Positions 1 through 11,628 of a stretch of 64,000 nt of DNA are shown in pieces (position 1 is the stretch's first letter; the number at the start of each line of letters is the position of its first letter). A model generated the notes under the pieces. It worked only from the letters and a program-made list of their open reading frames with translations, was not told the DNA's origin and did not search any database. The position numbers were made by a program, and so were the translations under genes. The stretch is from Merluccius polli (Eukaryota > Chordata > Actinopteri > Gadiformes > Merlucciidae), in the NCBI GenBank assembly GCA_030340625.1, contig JAOPHQ010005419.1:77501-141500 (forward strand), read 5' to 3'.

Positions 1-528
1 CGTTTTTATGTCTAGGCAATGATGATCTCATGATGCTTCATTGTGTGTCCGTTTGAACTTCCCCACTTCATTGTCAAATTTTGATTCAGTTAGAAATATA
101 TTCTGCTTTAAAAAAAACTAAAAAACTAAATTAAAAAACTGTTCATGTTTTAATAACACAAGGTCATTGAAAATGGCAAGTCACGAGTTACCTGTTCATT
201 TTCACCTTGTGCTGTCAGGTCTTAGCAGGTGGAGGCTTACTTGTGTAAATTGCCACCTAACCCTGTATACATAGTCACTGTATGACCACTTGGGTCTGAG
301 ATCTGAATCATGTATAGTCATGGCACGGCTGTCCGTTAGGAGTCAGTTTGTCCTACTATAGATTTACATGTTTGCATAGATTCATGGCTAGTCTTATTGG
401 GTTACCAAGGCATTCACAATCACAAATACTGTCAGTTATACTGGTTACCACCTGCAGAGCAATGTCTCCCCTTTTGTAAACCTCCACTTGGATTTTACCC
501 AATGTTTATTTAACTGATTCTGCTAATC

Positions 529-725
<197 letters not shown>

Positions 726-759
726 CTCATTGCAGGATATGATCTATTTATTGCCACTA

Positions 760-905
760 TTTGGCAGGCACGTTCATCCAAAGCTACTTAAAGTGTTTGG
801 GGTGAGAACATCTTAGCTCAAATCTTATGCCCTACAGGTAGACTGCGGACATTGGGGCTCGAACCCAGAACCTTTCGGCTGTGAGTCACCCCTCACCACT
901 AGCTG
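760..905 (-). mobile_element. tRNA-derived SINE copy (degenerate)
   Basis: The block contains the RNA polymerase III B-box-like GGCTCGAACCC, followed by AGAACCTTTCGGCTG and a CACCCCTCACCACTA stretch. This is the reverse complement of a tRNA-like head. The other end carries TTCATCCAAAGC, a decayed form of the tail motif seen in the other copies. The same arrangement recurs at 7955, 15400, 23200, 25060, 37215, 50095, 50520 and 57780. This organisation is that of fish tRNA-derived SINEs; the exact family name is not assigned. Confidence 0.7.
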
Positions 906-1346
906 CCTCCCTTCCCCAACCGCCCTACATTTGTGCACACCAGAGGACTATGATAATATGTACGCAACAGTGATGCCAGTGGAAGACACAGGGGAAAGGC
1001 ACACTGCAAGCATATTACAATTGTAAATTCACACAATGAGAGGAAATTGGTTGCAGGGAAAGCCGAAGATAAACGGTGCTTCAAGGTCAATATGCTCTCG
1101 ATTACAATACAAGCTATATTAGCATTCGTAAATAACTAGCAATTTGTTGTATCCATCAACCTTAGGGGGGGGACATGTGTCTTCCTGGCATGGTTATATA
1201 GCATATATCAAATGATTTACAAGTACATATCATTAATGATGAATGATCAACACTAATGAGCTGCATGCCACAACGTCCTCCATTATAAACTGTTTGTGTT
1301 GTGATAGAAATGCCCCTAGTTATCTAGTTGGTTATTCCACATCTCT

Positions 1347-1392
1347 GACAAGTAAGTAAGTAAGTAAGTAAATCTTTTTTTTTTTTTAAAGC
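1347..1392. repeat. (AAGT)n followed by poly-T
   Basis: Five to six AAGT units run into a T tract. The following AT-rich 170 bp, with twice-repeated CACAATGAGAGACA-like segments, may be the 3' end of a retroelement, but no coding remnant supports that. Confidence 0.6.
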
Positions 1393-1694
1393 ACTTTTTA
1401 AAACACGCACACAAAAAATATAAATGAATAAGTAAATAGGGTATGAATAAATTACAATGTAAAACAGAGCACAGTGAGAGACAAACCAAACAAAATTAAA
1501 CCAAAAGATAAGACAGTTACAATACAGTTACAAGATAAAACAATTAAATATAAAACTCAGCACAATGAGAGACAGACCAAAAGTCAAACAGTTAGGAATC
1601 ACAAACACATATGTCGTCTCCATGGTGGATGTAGCTTCGTCGTCTGGCTCGGCTGTCATAGCACTTTGGCCACTGAGATTACATTGATATCTGT

Positions 1695-1875
1695 CTGGCA
1701 TCACACCTGGTCTCACCTGTATAACATGGTCACACCTGGTTTCAACGAGTTACACCTTCTTTCACTTGGTCTCATCTGGTTAAACCAGGTCTCACATGGT
1801 CTCACCTGGTCTAACCTGGCCACACCTGGTCTCACATGTTCTCGTCTGGTCTAACCTGGTTTCACCTGTTCCTGC
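1695..1875. repeat. Degenerate minisatellite of about 10-bp units
   Basis: CACCTGGTCT-like decamers repeat with drift, for example ACACCTGGTTTCA, TCACCTGGTCT and TAACCTGG. The open frame across it is a by-product of the repeat. Confidence 0.75.
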
Positions 1876-2403
1876 TGCATGACAGCCAGACAGTGTCTGC
1901 TTGACAATGCAGACAACGTGTGAACTGAAGAAGAGACTGAGCGACAATAGGAAAATGCACTGGTATAACTCCGTGCATAAAGATACCGCAACTCAGACAA
2001 CCATAATATATCGACGCCTGTCTGACTTATCTCTCAGACGTACCAAGCTCAGCAGCGGCTCATTCATCTGCATTATTAGAGCAGAGATACCGCACAAGAT
2101 CAGCGCTCGGGAATCCTCCACCTTGAGCACTTTATAGAGCACCATATGCAAAATGAAAGTGGGAAGTAGGGGGTCTAGTTTGTTTTATCCTGACATGAGG
2201 CCCCAAGGAGGCTTCGCTACAGAGATGAAACAACCCACTGGGGGTGGGAGGGATACTGCGTTAAGACTGAGATAAGAACCGAAGCACGCCGCTGCGCTAA
2301 CAGCCAACGCCAGGCTTTATTCGCTGCATAGAAAGGCCTTGAAGGCGTGATGTCTGCGGTGTGGAGCTATAGATATGAATGCCCCGGCACTAGGATTATT
2401 ATG

Positions 2404-2720
2404 TAACGGGATAATGTACGGCGGGCCGGCCATTATTGCGAAATAAACCTTGATTCGCGTCGGGGTCTCGAATCACCCTGAAGGGGTTTATGTCGCTGTA
2501 CATTATCCAGCTTATTACACGGCTACTTACGAAAGAAATCAATCATTTGACACAAAAAAAATATTTTATTGATTGAAAAATTATTTTATAGCTTCAGTAA
2601 AAAGAGTCTACGGATGGAAATGTGGAAGTGTCCATAGTAACGGTCTGTTATTCATAGCAGCGGTCTGCTATTCAGAAATAACAGACTGCAGAATGCCGTA
2701 ATTGACCAATCAGAATCAAC
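2404..2720. mobile_element. MITE-like interspersed repeat with inverted repeats
   Basis: GGATAATGTAC at about 2409 is mirrored by GTACATTATCC at 2498-2508, making a roughly 100-bp stem. The right half contains a second inverted pair (GGTCTGTTATT and AATAACAGACTG) and ends with GACCAATCAGAATC. The block at 32948-33263 shares GGGATAAT and GATTCTGATTGG, so both probably belong to related nonautonomous DNA transposons. Boundaries are approximate. Confidence 0.5.
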
Positions 2721-2903
2721 AAACAAAGCTTTGTAATAAACATGATACATAGGATTAGCTTGGCGTGTAAATACACATGTTTACAGAGTAAACATTACAA
2801 AAAGGCAAAACTGTGGGACCAAGGCAAAAGTCTCAGCTTTTTATGGTTTTCGTTTATGTTTTCATGTGTATTAAGGCAATAGACAGGTTAGTGATAGTAA
2901 CTG

Positions 2904-3005
2904 ACTACAAAATCAAATCAAATCAAAGTTTATTTATCATATGCACAGCAGACAGATGTATACCGTACAGAGAAATGCTTGGTTGCAAGGTCTACTCAAC
3001 TAAAA
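2904..3005. mobile_element. LINE 3'-end-like fragment with CAAAT tail repeats
   Basis: Tandem CAAAT units lead into AAGTTTATTTATCATATGCACAG and GAGAAATGCTTG. Short pentamer repeats followed by TTTATTTAT also mark the L2 3' end at 30405 in this window, so this is likely a LINE tail. No coding part is attached. Confidence 0.45.
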
Positions 3006-3699
3006 AAAGATGTACACTCCCGTGTGGCCTTCATAGCATGGCTAGATGCCAGAGAGTTACATTCACTTGATAGACTCAGCATTGAAGTCTTGCTAATTGT
3101 CTTGGCAGAAGGTGAATGATCACACCCACAATAATTCAACTTGATGCCATATTGCATTAAGGATAAAACACTGAGTCCAAATTAATACATTAAACCCTAC
3201 GATTCTGCCCAGTCACATGAGCCATTGTGTAGATTAAGCCTCTTAATAAAGCCAGGAAAGGAAAGCTTCTCCCAATGCAATTAAACATGAAAGGGGTGAA
3301 ATTTACTCCTGCCCCAAAGGGGAATAAAAGGCAGGGAAAAATATACGTCTGGCCCAAAACGCTAAATAGCTTGGCACAGCATAATGCAAAGTGTAGCCTA
3401 AACATTATGAAGCAAAATTAATCTTCTCAAGAATCAATGGCTGTTTGTACTGCACTTCTATGTCACACAAAAGTGGCTCAGTTAGGTCTCCACCTTCTCT
3501 GATAGGTCAAGTCTCTTTGGAGACATTTCATCATTATTTTATACTTTGTTACTTTTGTAGCCAAAGCATATCTGACCCCATTGAGAAGCTACTTTGGAGC
3601 TGCAGCAGCTATTAGTATCTCACACGCTATGCGTTACGCTGAGGCGAAAATCTGCGCTAGGATTTCTGAGCCTCTTGGGGCTTCATGCTCAGATATATA

Positions 3700-4200
3700 C
3701 CTCTCTTTATCCAGCCACGTGACTTGACAACCACAGCACTCACCCTGTTACTTCGCTTGGCCCCTGTGAGCCCTCGCTCTACGGATGGATAGAGGAGGAG
3801 AGCTAATGTGCGTTGCTGTTCGTTGGTACTCTATGATTCATCCTGACAGCCCTTCCCTCCGAGAGATAGCTAGAGAGAGAGAGAGACAGAGAGAGACAGA
3901 GAAAGAGAGAGAAGAAGCGCGAAGGAGTTAGCGCCGGCGCGTCCCGTCGTGTGCCTAACCCTCAGTGACCTAGCGCATATTCAAGATGTTGCATAACTAT
4001 TTCCTTTGGAGCGACGCCATTCCCAACGCGTCGGCCCGGCAGCAAATATCCATGTCTGCTCAGCGCCGCCGGCGCAACGCTGCTGAAACGAAGGGAACGT
4101 CAAAAATGTTATTTGAACAGAGACTTGCGGTTTTACAAGAGGAAATCCCACTGCCTCTCCAGTGTAAACCGTATTTACTTTTAGCTTTTAGCGCCTAGCT
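3700..4200 (+). promoter_or_regulatory. CpG-richer block, possible promoter or 5' UTR
   Basis: This is the only clearly CpG-rich stretch in the left 8 kb (GCGCCGGCGCGTCCCGTCG near 3930, GCGCCGCCGGCGCAACG near 4060), preceded by a purine GA tract. A 70-codon reading frame starts at 3986, but it has no signal peptide and matches nothing I recognise. The position upstream of fndc5 makes a promoter role possible; nothing in the sequence proves it. Confidence 0.25.
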
Positions 4201-4749
4201 AACTCACAACGATAAAATACATTCAGCATCATATTCATGATTGTAACATAAAAGAAATTCATTTTCTGAATATCTTTTCACCGAACCAGGTCTTGCACTG
4301 ATCACAACATCATGACAGCGTTAAAGCATCGGAGGACTGTGTGTACTGCTGGGCTAACAGAGCTATTTCCGGTCAAAACATTGGACAGACTGTCTTGTCT
4401 CCTGTCCTCATGGACTTCACAACTGGGTTACAATCTGGGTTAGCCTGCTGAGATGTGGACGCTAGGATCTCAGTGGCTGGTTCATCTTCATAGTATGTAT
4501 TATAACGGATTGAACATTAATGAGTTTTGGCCATAGTCATTGTTTCTGCTATATTTTAAAAAATGGCAAATCTACACCCTCAAAATGGTTGTGTGTAAAC
4601 AGATGGGTGACGTCACGTCCATATTTTCTCTTTGGTCTATGTCTATGGTGCCAACCAGTACTAGTATCCTACCTCATTATCTACCCTTCTCTTTCTCTAC
4701 CATTATCAGGCAAAAACGGTCCCATTCTAGGACCATGGTTGGGGTTGGG

Positions 4750-5843
4750 GAGGTGAGGTAGACCAGGAGGTCACTGAGGTTTATAACCCCCTGAGAGGTA
4801 GAACAGGAGGTCACTGAGGTTTATAACCCCCTGAGAGGTAGACCAGGAGGTCACTGAGGGTTATAACCCCCTGAGAGGTAGACCAGGAGGTCACTGAGGG
4901 TTTATAACCCCCTGAGAGGTAGACCAGGAGGTCACTGAGGTTTATAACCCCGAGAGGTAGAACAGGAGGTCACTGAGGTTTATAACCCCCTGAGAGGTAG
5001 ACCAGGAGGTCACTGAGGTTTATAACCCCCGAGAGGTAGACCAGGAGGTCACTGAGGTTTATAACCACCTGAGAGGTAGACCAGGAGGTCACTGAGGGTT
5101 TATAACCCCCTGAGAGGTATACCAGGAGGTCACTGAGGTTTATAACCCCCTGAGAGGTAGAACAGGAGGTCACTGAGGGTTTATAACCCCATGAGAGGTA
5201 GAACAGGAGGTCACTGAGGTTTAAAACCCCCTGAGAGGAAGAGCAGGAGGTCACTGAGGGTTTATAATCCCCTGAGAGGTAGAACAGGTCACTGAGGTTT
5301 ATAACCCCCTGAGAGGTAGACCAGGAGGTCACTGAGGTTTATAACCCCCTGAGAGGTAGACCAGGAGGTCACTGAGGTTTAAAACCCCCTGAGAGGTAGA
5401 CCAGGAGGTCACTGAGGTTTATAACCCCCTGAGAGGTAGACCAGGAGGTCACTGAGGTTTATAACCCCCTGAGAGGTAGAACAGGAGGTCACTGAGGTTT
5501 AAAACCCCCTGAGAGGAAGAGCAGGAGGTCACTGAGGGTTTATAATCCCCTGAGAGGTAGAACAGGTCACTGAGGTTTATAACCCCCTGAGAGGTAGACC
5601 AGGAGGTCACTGAGGTTTATAACCCCCTGAGAGGTAGACCAGGAGGTCACTGAGGTTTAAAACCCCCTGAGAGGTAGACCAGGAGGTCACTGAGGTTTAT
5701 AACCCCCTGAGAGGTAGACCAGGAGGTCACTGAGGTTTATAACCCCCTGAGAGGTAGAACAGGAGGTCACTGAGGTTTATAACCCCCTGAGAGGAAGAAC
5801 AGGTCACTGAGGTGTCAAACCCCCGAGAGGTAGACCAGGAAGG
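4750..5843. repeat. Minisatellite: about 27 copies of a 40-bp unit
   Basis: The unit begins GAGGTAGACCAGGAGGTCAC and continues with TGAGGTTTATAACCCCCTGA, 40 bp in all. Copies differ by ACC/AAC, TATA/TAAA and GGT/GGGT variants and by short deletions such as ACAGGTCAC. A variant cluster (GAGGAAGAGCAGG with TAATCCCC and ACAGGTCAC) occurs at 5234 and again at 5513, showing a higher-order duplication of about 279 bp, or seven units. Minus-strand frames stay open through parts of it only because the array is regular. Confidence 0.97.
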
Positions 5844-6038
5844 ACATTTAAAAAGACAGATGGTGTGACCTAAGGTGCCTGCTGACCCTCTGCAATGTCT
5901 TTGGCCGAGGGATTGATTGCCACCATCACACACACACTTGACAGCCACCATGGTAGATTACTCACCCCTACCTGCAACACACACCACAGAGGCAATGTTA
6001 TAGATGGTGTTGCCAGGATATAATAAAAAAAGAGAGGG

Positions 6039-6087
6039 AGAGAGGGGAGAGAGAGGACAAGCAAGAGAGAGGGCAGGTGAGAGATAT

Positions 6088-6128
<41 letters not shown>

Positions 6129-6157
6129 AAGCAAGAGAGAGGGCAGGTGAGAGATAT

Positions 6158-6196
<39 letters not shown>

Positions 6197-6305
6197 GAGA
6201 GAGAGGACAAGCAGGAGAGAGGGCAGGTGAGAGATATAGGGAGAGAGAGAGAGCGAGAGAGAGAGATAGAGGAAGAGAGAGAGAGAGAGATAGAGGAAGA
6301 GAAAG
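6039..6305. repeat. GA-rich array with three longer repeat units
   Basis: GA microsatellite runs are interleaved with a segment containing GGACAAGCAAGAGAGAGGGC and AGGTGAGAGATATAGGG, present three times (about 6054, 6124 and 6206). This is a compound minisatellite. Confidence 0.9.
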
Positions 6306-6432
6306 GGAGACAGGTGCAGGACATGATTCATATTGTGACCAATTCGATATTTGCCGACATTGCAAAATGTGGTTCGATAACGATTTCCGATAGAATAGCG
6401 ATTTCATCTGATGCAGCAGCCTTGGACAGATA

Positions 6433-6433
<1 letters not shown>

Positions 6434-6469
<36 letters not shown>
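6434..6469. repeat. (TA)n microsatellite
   Basis: About 18 AT units, followed by a short CACACC and then GATAGAT and CATA tetramer runs up to 6532. Confidence 0.9.
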
Positions 6470-6474
<5 letters not shown>

Positions 6475-6615
6475 CTATACATAGGGAGATCGAGATAGAT
6501 CGATAGATACATTTATGCATACATACATACAACCAGTTGCTTTTTTAGATTCCTTCCCTAGCAACAAACCACCTCCTCATTGTAATCTTATGTGCTGTCA
6601 TTTGTGTCCCAACTA

Positions 6616-6628
6616 CCCCCCCCCCCCC

Positions 6629-6661
<33 letters not shown>
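6616..6661. repeat. Poly-C then (CA)n
   Basis: A run of about 16 C passes directly into about 15 CA units. The next 250 bp are pyrimidine-rich without being a tandem array. Confidence 0.9.
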
Positions 6662-6663
<2 letters not shown>

Positions 6664-7954
6664 TCCACCACATCCAATACACCCCTCTCCTCTACGATCC
6701 TCAGAGCGAGGCTTAAAATGCATCCCTCCCTCCCTCACCCTCCCTCCCCCTCTATCTCCACTCTGCATCTGTTACTCTTCTGCGACAACAGGCCAAGTCC
6801 ATTACAGCGCCGGCAATGACAAAATCTCTGTCTGCCTGTCCCTCAGGTTAAACTCACCCCCCTCCCCCCTTCCCTTCCCCAATCCAATCCCAGCTATCAC
6901 CCCCCCCCTGCCCGCCCATGTTTGATCCAAGCGATTGCAGGGGGGAGGCCGGTCGTGTGGGTGGGGGTGAGGGGGCAGGGGAGGGGAGGCCTCTATTGGA
7001 TCTGTCAGCCCCATGTTACAACCTACCCCACCCCCTCTATGTGCACTTTTTTTGTAGCGCTCTGTGATAAGGCTTGTCTACTGCTGGAGACCAAATCATG
7101 ATAGATGGGTAGGAAGGAGGAGAAGGTGGCGGAGCGGGGAGTGAACAGAGAAAAGCGGATGTGGATCGGACACCTTGGTTACAGTTTAAAATAGCCCCTC
7201 CGCGCAGGTTGAGGTCAAAGTATAGGGGAGGGGGGAGATGGGGGAGATGGGGACAGAGACTGAGAAACAGCAAATGTTTCTCAATCATCGTGGTATTATA
7301 GTGGTATTGTGTGTAGTTGAATCACAGTAAAGGAGGACCAATAATCAATAATGAGGTAAAGGATTACACGATTAGACAATTCGTTCAATGTGTATAGATT
7401 AACTATAAACAATTAATTTCACATGTACAGATAAACTTTAACAATTCATTTAACATGTACAGATAAATACAAATAATGTTTTTAACGTGTACAGAACCAG
7501 TTTAATTTCCTATGCCCAAGAGCGTTGAGCGTTTAATTAAAAGCATATGACATTGCTTTATTTTTTGTAATTTTAAACACAATCTTCACCATTGTGAAAC
7601 GTTTCCATGGTACAAACAAAGACGTTAGTTGGACTGCAGAAATGGGAAATGGTGACAGCAATGTCGTGAGTCAATGCGGTGAAGGTGGTTACGTGTGGAT
7701 GAATCATGGCTCCATTTCTTGTCAAAGTCTGCTTTAGTGGGGTCCCATTAGGCGGGGGTGGGGAAGGGGTTTTGTGGCTAGAGAGTGTGGATAGGGTCCC
7801 CTGGGTTCCCAGGGTGCGATGCGTGCTGCGAATGTAAAGAAACCACTCTATCTCAAGCTACGGCTTCGGATACCACTCACAAAGCTGACATTATGGTCTT
7901 GGAGCATGGACTCTGAAGCTAAAGTGCTAACCTACCATTGAGGGCCGACATTGA

Positions 7955-8205
7955 ATTTGGATGAAAGGGTTTGCTAAATGCGATGCTTTCATCCAATGCC
8001 AATTCTTGATACATCCCCTTAATGAGAAGTCTGCTAAAGCGTTTTTCATCCGAAGCAAATTTTTGACACATGCCATTAATGAGCAGGTAGGGGTTAAGAA
8101 TCTTGCTCAAGGATGCCTAGGTAGATTGCTGTGGGCATTGGGGTTCAAACCCAGAACCTTTCGACTCAAGAGTCAAACACCCCTAACCACTATACTCAAC
8201 AATAT
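7955..8205 (-). mobile_element. tRNA-derived SINE with duplicated tail segment
   Basis: The tRNA-like part is at the right: GGGGTTCAAACCCAGAACC then TTTCGACTCAAGAGTCAAAC and CCCTAACCACTATACTC. To its left are TTGCTCAAGGATGCCTA and TTAATGAGCAGGTAGGGG, typical of the other copies. The tail block (CTAAATGCG, CATCCAATGCCAATTCTTGA, TTAATGAG) appears twice in a row (7972-8022 and 8030-8085), so the copy carries an internal tandem duplication. Confidence 0.75.
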
Positions 8206-8391
8206 GGATGCTTCCTGTTGGCATTATGGAAATAGATGTGCATTATAGATATAATGGTCCTGCATGAGATTAGTCTTGATAAGAAAACAAATGTAGATAT
8301 GGTGTACACCGAATACTAAATGTGTTGATCCGGCTGTGATAATAATAATAATAAAATGGACTAATCACATGGTTTTCTGCTCTTCCCAAAG

Positions 8392-8507
8392 ACCGTCCCC
8401 CTGCTCCTGTCAACGTGTCCGTCATGCACCTGCGAGCCGACTCGGCAACCGTTACCTGGGAGGTCCCTGAAGGCGATGTCATCATCGGCTTCTCGATTTC
8501 CCAACAG
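8392..8507 (+). CDS. fndc5: fndc5 exon: first half of fibronectin III domain
   Basis: The acceptor is CTTCCCAAAG before 8392 and the donor is CAACAG with GTAAGT at 8508. The exon enters in phase 1 (AC completes an Asp codon) and leaves in phase 0 after 38 codons. Read in this phase it gives RPPAPVNVSVMHLRADSATV followed by TWEVPEGDVIIGFSISQQ, the A-to-C strand part of the FN3 fold in FNDC5. The Asn in NVS is the first of the two N-glycosylation sequons known in irisin. The intron before it could extend beyond the left edge of the window. Recognition rests on remembered vertebrate FNDC5 sequences. Confidence 0.93.
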
Positions 8508-9185
8508 GTAAGTAAAAAAAAAAATCAAGCCATGACCTCATTCAAAACAAATCTGAAAGAGTGAATTCCTACTGTGTTCTCATCATATGGCACTTCACCT
8601 CATTCATATTGTTATTTTAAAAGCTAGAAAGCACCGAACCAAATTTCTATGTTGATGAAATGTATTGTGCAAATAAACAACATATTCGACCTTTAATTTC
8701 ATTCAACACAAAAATGTTAATTTGTTCCATGATTGAAAGGGGAAATGGTGTCGGCCTAATTGCTGAGCAGATTCATTTATTGTATGTGTATTCATTAGCA
8801 GATGACATTGTGTAATTGGAGCAAATGACATCTTCACAAAAATCCTTGATTATGTGGCCCTAAAACGATGTGGTTTCAGTCTGGGTATTCTGTGCATTCT
8901 GAAAAAGTAGACTTTTTTTTTTGTACCTTTACTTAAGAGTTACTCTACGTCAACAGACAAATGAAAAGGGACATGCATGATTGATTAAGGGAAGGAGTGG
9001 AATCTCTTAACTAACATATAAACCACTTAAGCACCTTTTTAGAAAGCACAGGCCATCACTGTGGTATTACATGATTCATGGTTTCATAGCGCATCATTAT
9101 TTTCTGATTAGAGGCCCCGCAGTAAAGCAAGGTCGCACGGGAAAAAAAACGACACCTGGCCAGAAGCCACCAAAATAGGTGGGCC

Positions 9186-9210
9186 AGAGAGAGAGAGAGA
9201 GAGTGAGAGT

Positions 9211-9261
<51 letters not shown>

Positions 9262-9262
9262 A
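9186..9262. repeat. (GA)n microsatellite in fndc5 intron
   Basis: GA run with a few GT substitutions, between the two FN3 exons. Confidence 0.95.
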
Positions 9263-9639
9263 GAGGGAGGTAGGTGAGGGTGCCATACGCATGTCAATGA
9301 GTGGAAGGCATACTCCCACAGTATCTGGGCTTGGACGGTCCCAATGTCACCGAAAAGGTCAGCTGAGATAAAGCCCGGAGACTCGCAGCATATGTCTGTG
9401 AAGAAACACACCCAAGTGGGACGGAGCTGTTGGTTCAGCAGTCGTGGTCCTCGAGGCATGAAGTAAACGGTGCACTCCCTCTCCTCCCTCTACTGTAGTT
9501 AGAATTAATTCCTATACATGTTCATCCATTCATTAATTCATCCATACATACATCTAGCCATTTATCCATCTTTCGATCTATCCGTCAAATCGTTCGCATA
9601 TTATTCCATCCATCCACCCTTTGCATCCGAAGGTGTATC

Positions 9640-9850
9640 CAAGTGGTACCCAACCTTTTTTGGATCGTGACCCCATTTTTGGTCTGACATTTTTTGTGAC
9701 ATATCAGACCAACAACATTTTTCTTGCATCTGCTTCAACACACATCGTTTGAACCCCATCAACAGCTGCCCATGATATCCCAGCGGACGTTACTCCACAA
9801 TAAAGTGATTAGTAGTTGTTTGTCCTTGGCTCGGACTGGGTAGGGCCACT
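9640..9850. mobile_element. hAT-like nonautonomous element, fragment
   Basis: It begins AGTGGTACCCAACCTTTTTT, a near match to the CAGTGGTTCCCAACC terminus seen at 17107 and 59989, and contains TCGTGACCCCATTTTTGG. Further in is AAAGTGATTAGTAGTTG, also shared with the copies at 17107 and 55010. CAGNGGTTC termini are typical of hAT transposons. No target duplication was identified for this copy. Confidence 0.55.
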
Positions 9851-9917
9851 GTTCTGAAAACCTGTAAACCACGGCCTCTGGTGGCTTATTGCTTAATTCT
9901 ATACCCTCCGACTCCAG

Positions 9918-10122
9918 AGGCAAGAGGGCCACACGCAGCGCTTCATCCGCGAGGTCAACACCACCAGCCGGGCCTGCGTCCTGTGGGACCTGGACGAGGA
10001 GACGGACTACATCATCCAGGTCCAGTCCATCGGCCTGTACGGCGAGAGCCAGGCCAGCAAAAAGGTCCACTTCCGCACCCTGAAGAAGTCCGACCGCGTT
10101 CCCTCCAACAGCTCCAACCAGG
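9918..10122 (+). CDS. fndc5: fndc5 exon: second half of fibronectin III domain
   Basis: The acceptor is CCGACTCCAG and the donor is CAGG with GTAGGT at 10123. It enters in phase 0 and leaves in phase 1 after 68 codons. The reading begins RQEGHTQRFIREVNTTSRAC and contains VLWDLDEETDYIIQVQSIG and YGESQAS, the Leu/Tyr core and G-x-S end of an FN3 domain. NTT is the second N-glycosylation sequon of irisin. After the domain, KKVHFRTLKKSDRVPSNSSNQ begins the stalk, the region before the membrane from which irisin is released. Codons are GC-rich at the third position, unlike the surrounding introns. An AG two bases further (9919) is an alternative acceptor but would break the frame. Confidence 0.95.
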
Positions 10123-11572
10123 GTAGGTAGCGGTGCCACCGCGTACTGCTGCATGAGTAGAGAGAGAACTCATGCAAAAATTATTCTTATACTGTACACT
10201 CATATTTATAGCTGGTACGCCTGGGCTTTTCCCATGTCACTCGCCTATGAATTTTTCATAATTCATAGACGAGTGAGTGTGCACACACGCACATGCATGT
10301 GTCAATGTCCCTGTATAGATAACTGTAAGTTAACTACAGACGCTGCAAAGACTTCCTATGATGAGGACGTTCATTAAAGTTGCAAGACCTAGTTGTGACT
10401 GTCACAACTAGTTTATGTTTAGTTCTTACTTTTGCCACCAACATGTTGATGGCGTAGACCAGTCGACAATGGCCTATAGACTTTGACTCTGATGGCAGAC
10501 AAGCTCAAGTTTGGGTGGAAAACAGTTTCACTTTCTTTCACTTCAATGTTGATGTTGGGGTTTCAAATCAAACCTGAGACTGGCCACTGAAGAATTACAT
10601 TTGTTAAATCATTTTCTGGAACCACCATCTTGCCACTCGCAAATGAGTTTCTCTTCGGAAGAATATCACTGTGACAAAACAGAAAACACTGCGCATCTCC
10701 GCCCCTCCGCACTTTCTGGTTTTCCGACCGAGGCGCTGTACAGTCTCTCCCCAGAGGTTCGGCTACAGCATAGTTGAACTTTTGGATCCGAGATTAGTGT
10801 AGATTTATCCAGCAAGCAAAAATCTTTGAAGTTTTGTCCAGTGAATCATGCAGTTTGGCATTTGCTTTGAGAGCCTTACGCCTTGCTAAGTGGTAGCAGT
10901 GAAAACAAGGCCAATGCAATACTTGCGTAAAAGATCACAGGAAATAGAAATAGCATGCGTATCATTCCTGATCCCGCTGCCAAAGTAACAGAACTACGTG
11001 ATAGCAGCCTATTCAAAATAGATGCCATGGTATCTCACTGAAATACAGTTTCAGTTTCTATATTACCTTTAATATAACACTGAGTTTGGAGTACATTTCA
11101 AGTTCGAGTTATGACGGCGCTGATGGGGTTTTTTGTGTGCAGAAGATGCCTTAAAAAAAACCCATCCCTTTTCATTCTGTTATATAAACACCTTATTCTC
11201 GTGGAGTCTGGCAGAAGACGCCGTTTTCCGCAGGCCACAGAGACAGGTGTCTACCCTTTACACTTCCAGCAGTCTTCCACCGTGGCCCCATGCACTATGC
11301 TAGCCTCTCCTGGCAGGGCTTTCAAAACTATTTGACATTCACGACGAGGTGCCGTAAACTAGAGGCATAAGGATAAGGATAAGTGCTTGTAGGCCCTGAG
11401 CCTTCGCTCTCGCAGGGTCTCCCACCAGGTGCAACTTCACCATGGAGGGTTTTTTTTTCCTTTTTCGTTTTTTTTCTTCCCACGCCTTGATTCATTATTG
11501 ACTCGAGTGTCTACGCATGGCTGCAGACAGTCTCTTCTCCGAACTTATGCAAGCACATCCACGTCACCGGGA

Positions 11573-11628
11573 AGGAGGAGGAGGAGGAGGAGGAGGAGGA
11601 GGAGGAGGAGGAGGAGGAGGAGGAGGAG
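11573..11628. repeat. (GGA)n microsatellite
   Basis: About 18 GGA/GAG units, producing poly-Gly and poly-Arg shadow frames on plus and poly-Leu on minus. Confidence 0.95.

Noticed and set aside
3986..4198. 70-codon plus frame as fndc5 exon 1
   Set aside because: No signal peptide, no GT donor in the right phase (phase 1 ending in G), and no resemblance to FNDC5.
4970..5332. 120-codon frame with a repeated YLSGGYKPSVTSWSTSQ motif
   Set aside because: It comes from the 40-bp minisatellite; unit variants with indels break it, and no start, splice or domain supports a gene.
4750..5843. Direct repeats resembling a CRISPR array
   Set aside because: Units are contiguous with no unique spacers, and the genome is a vertebrate.
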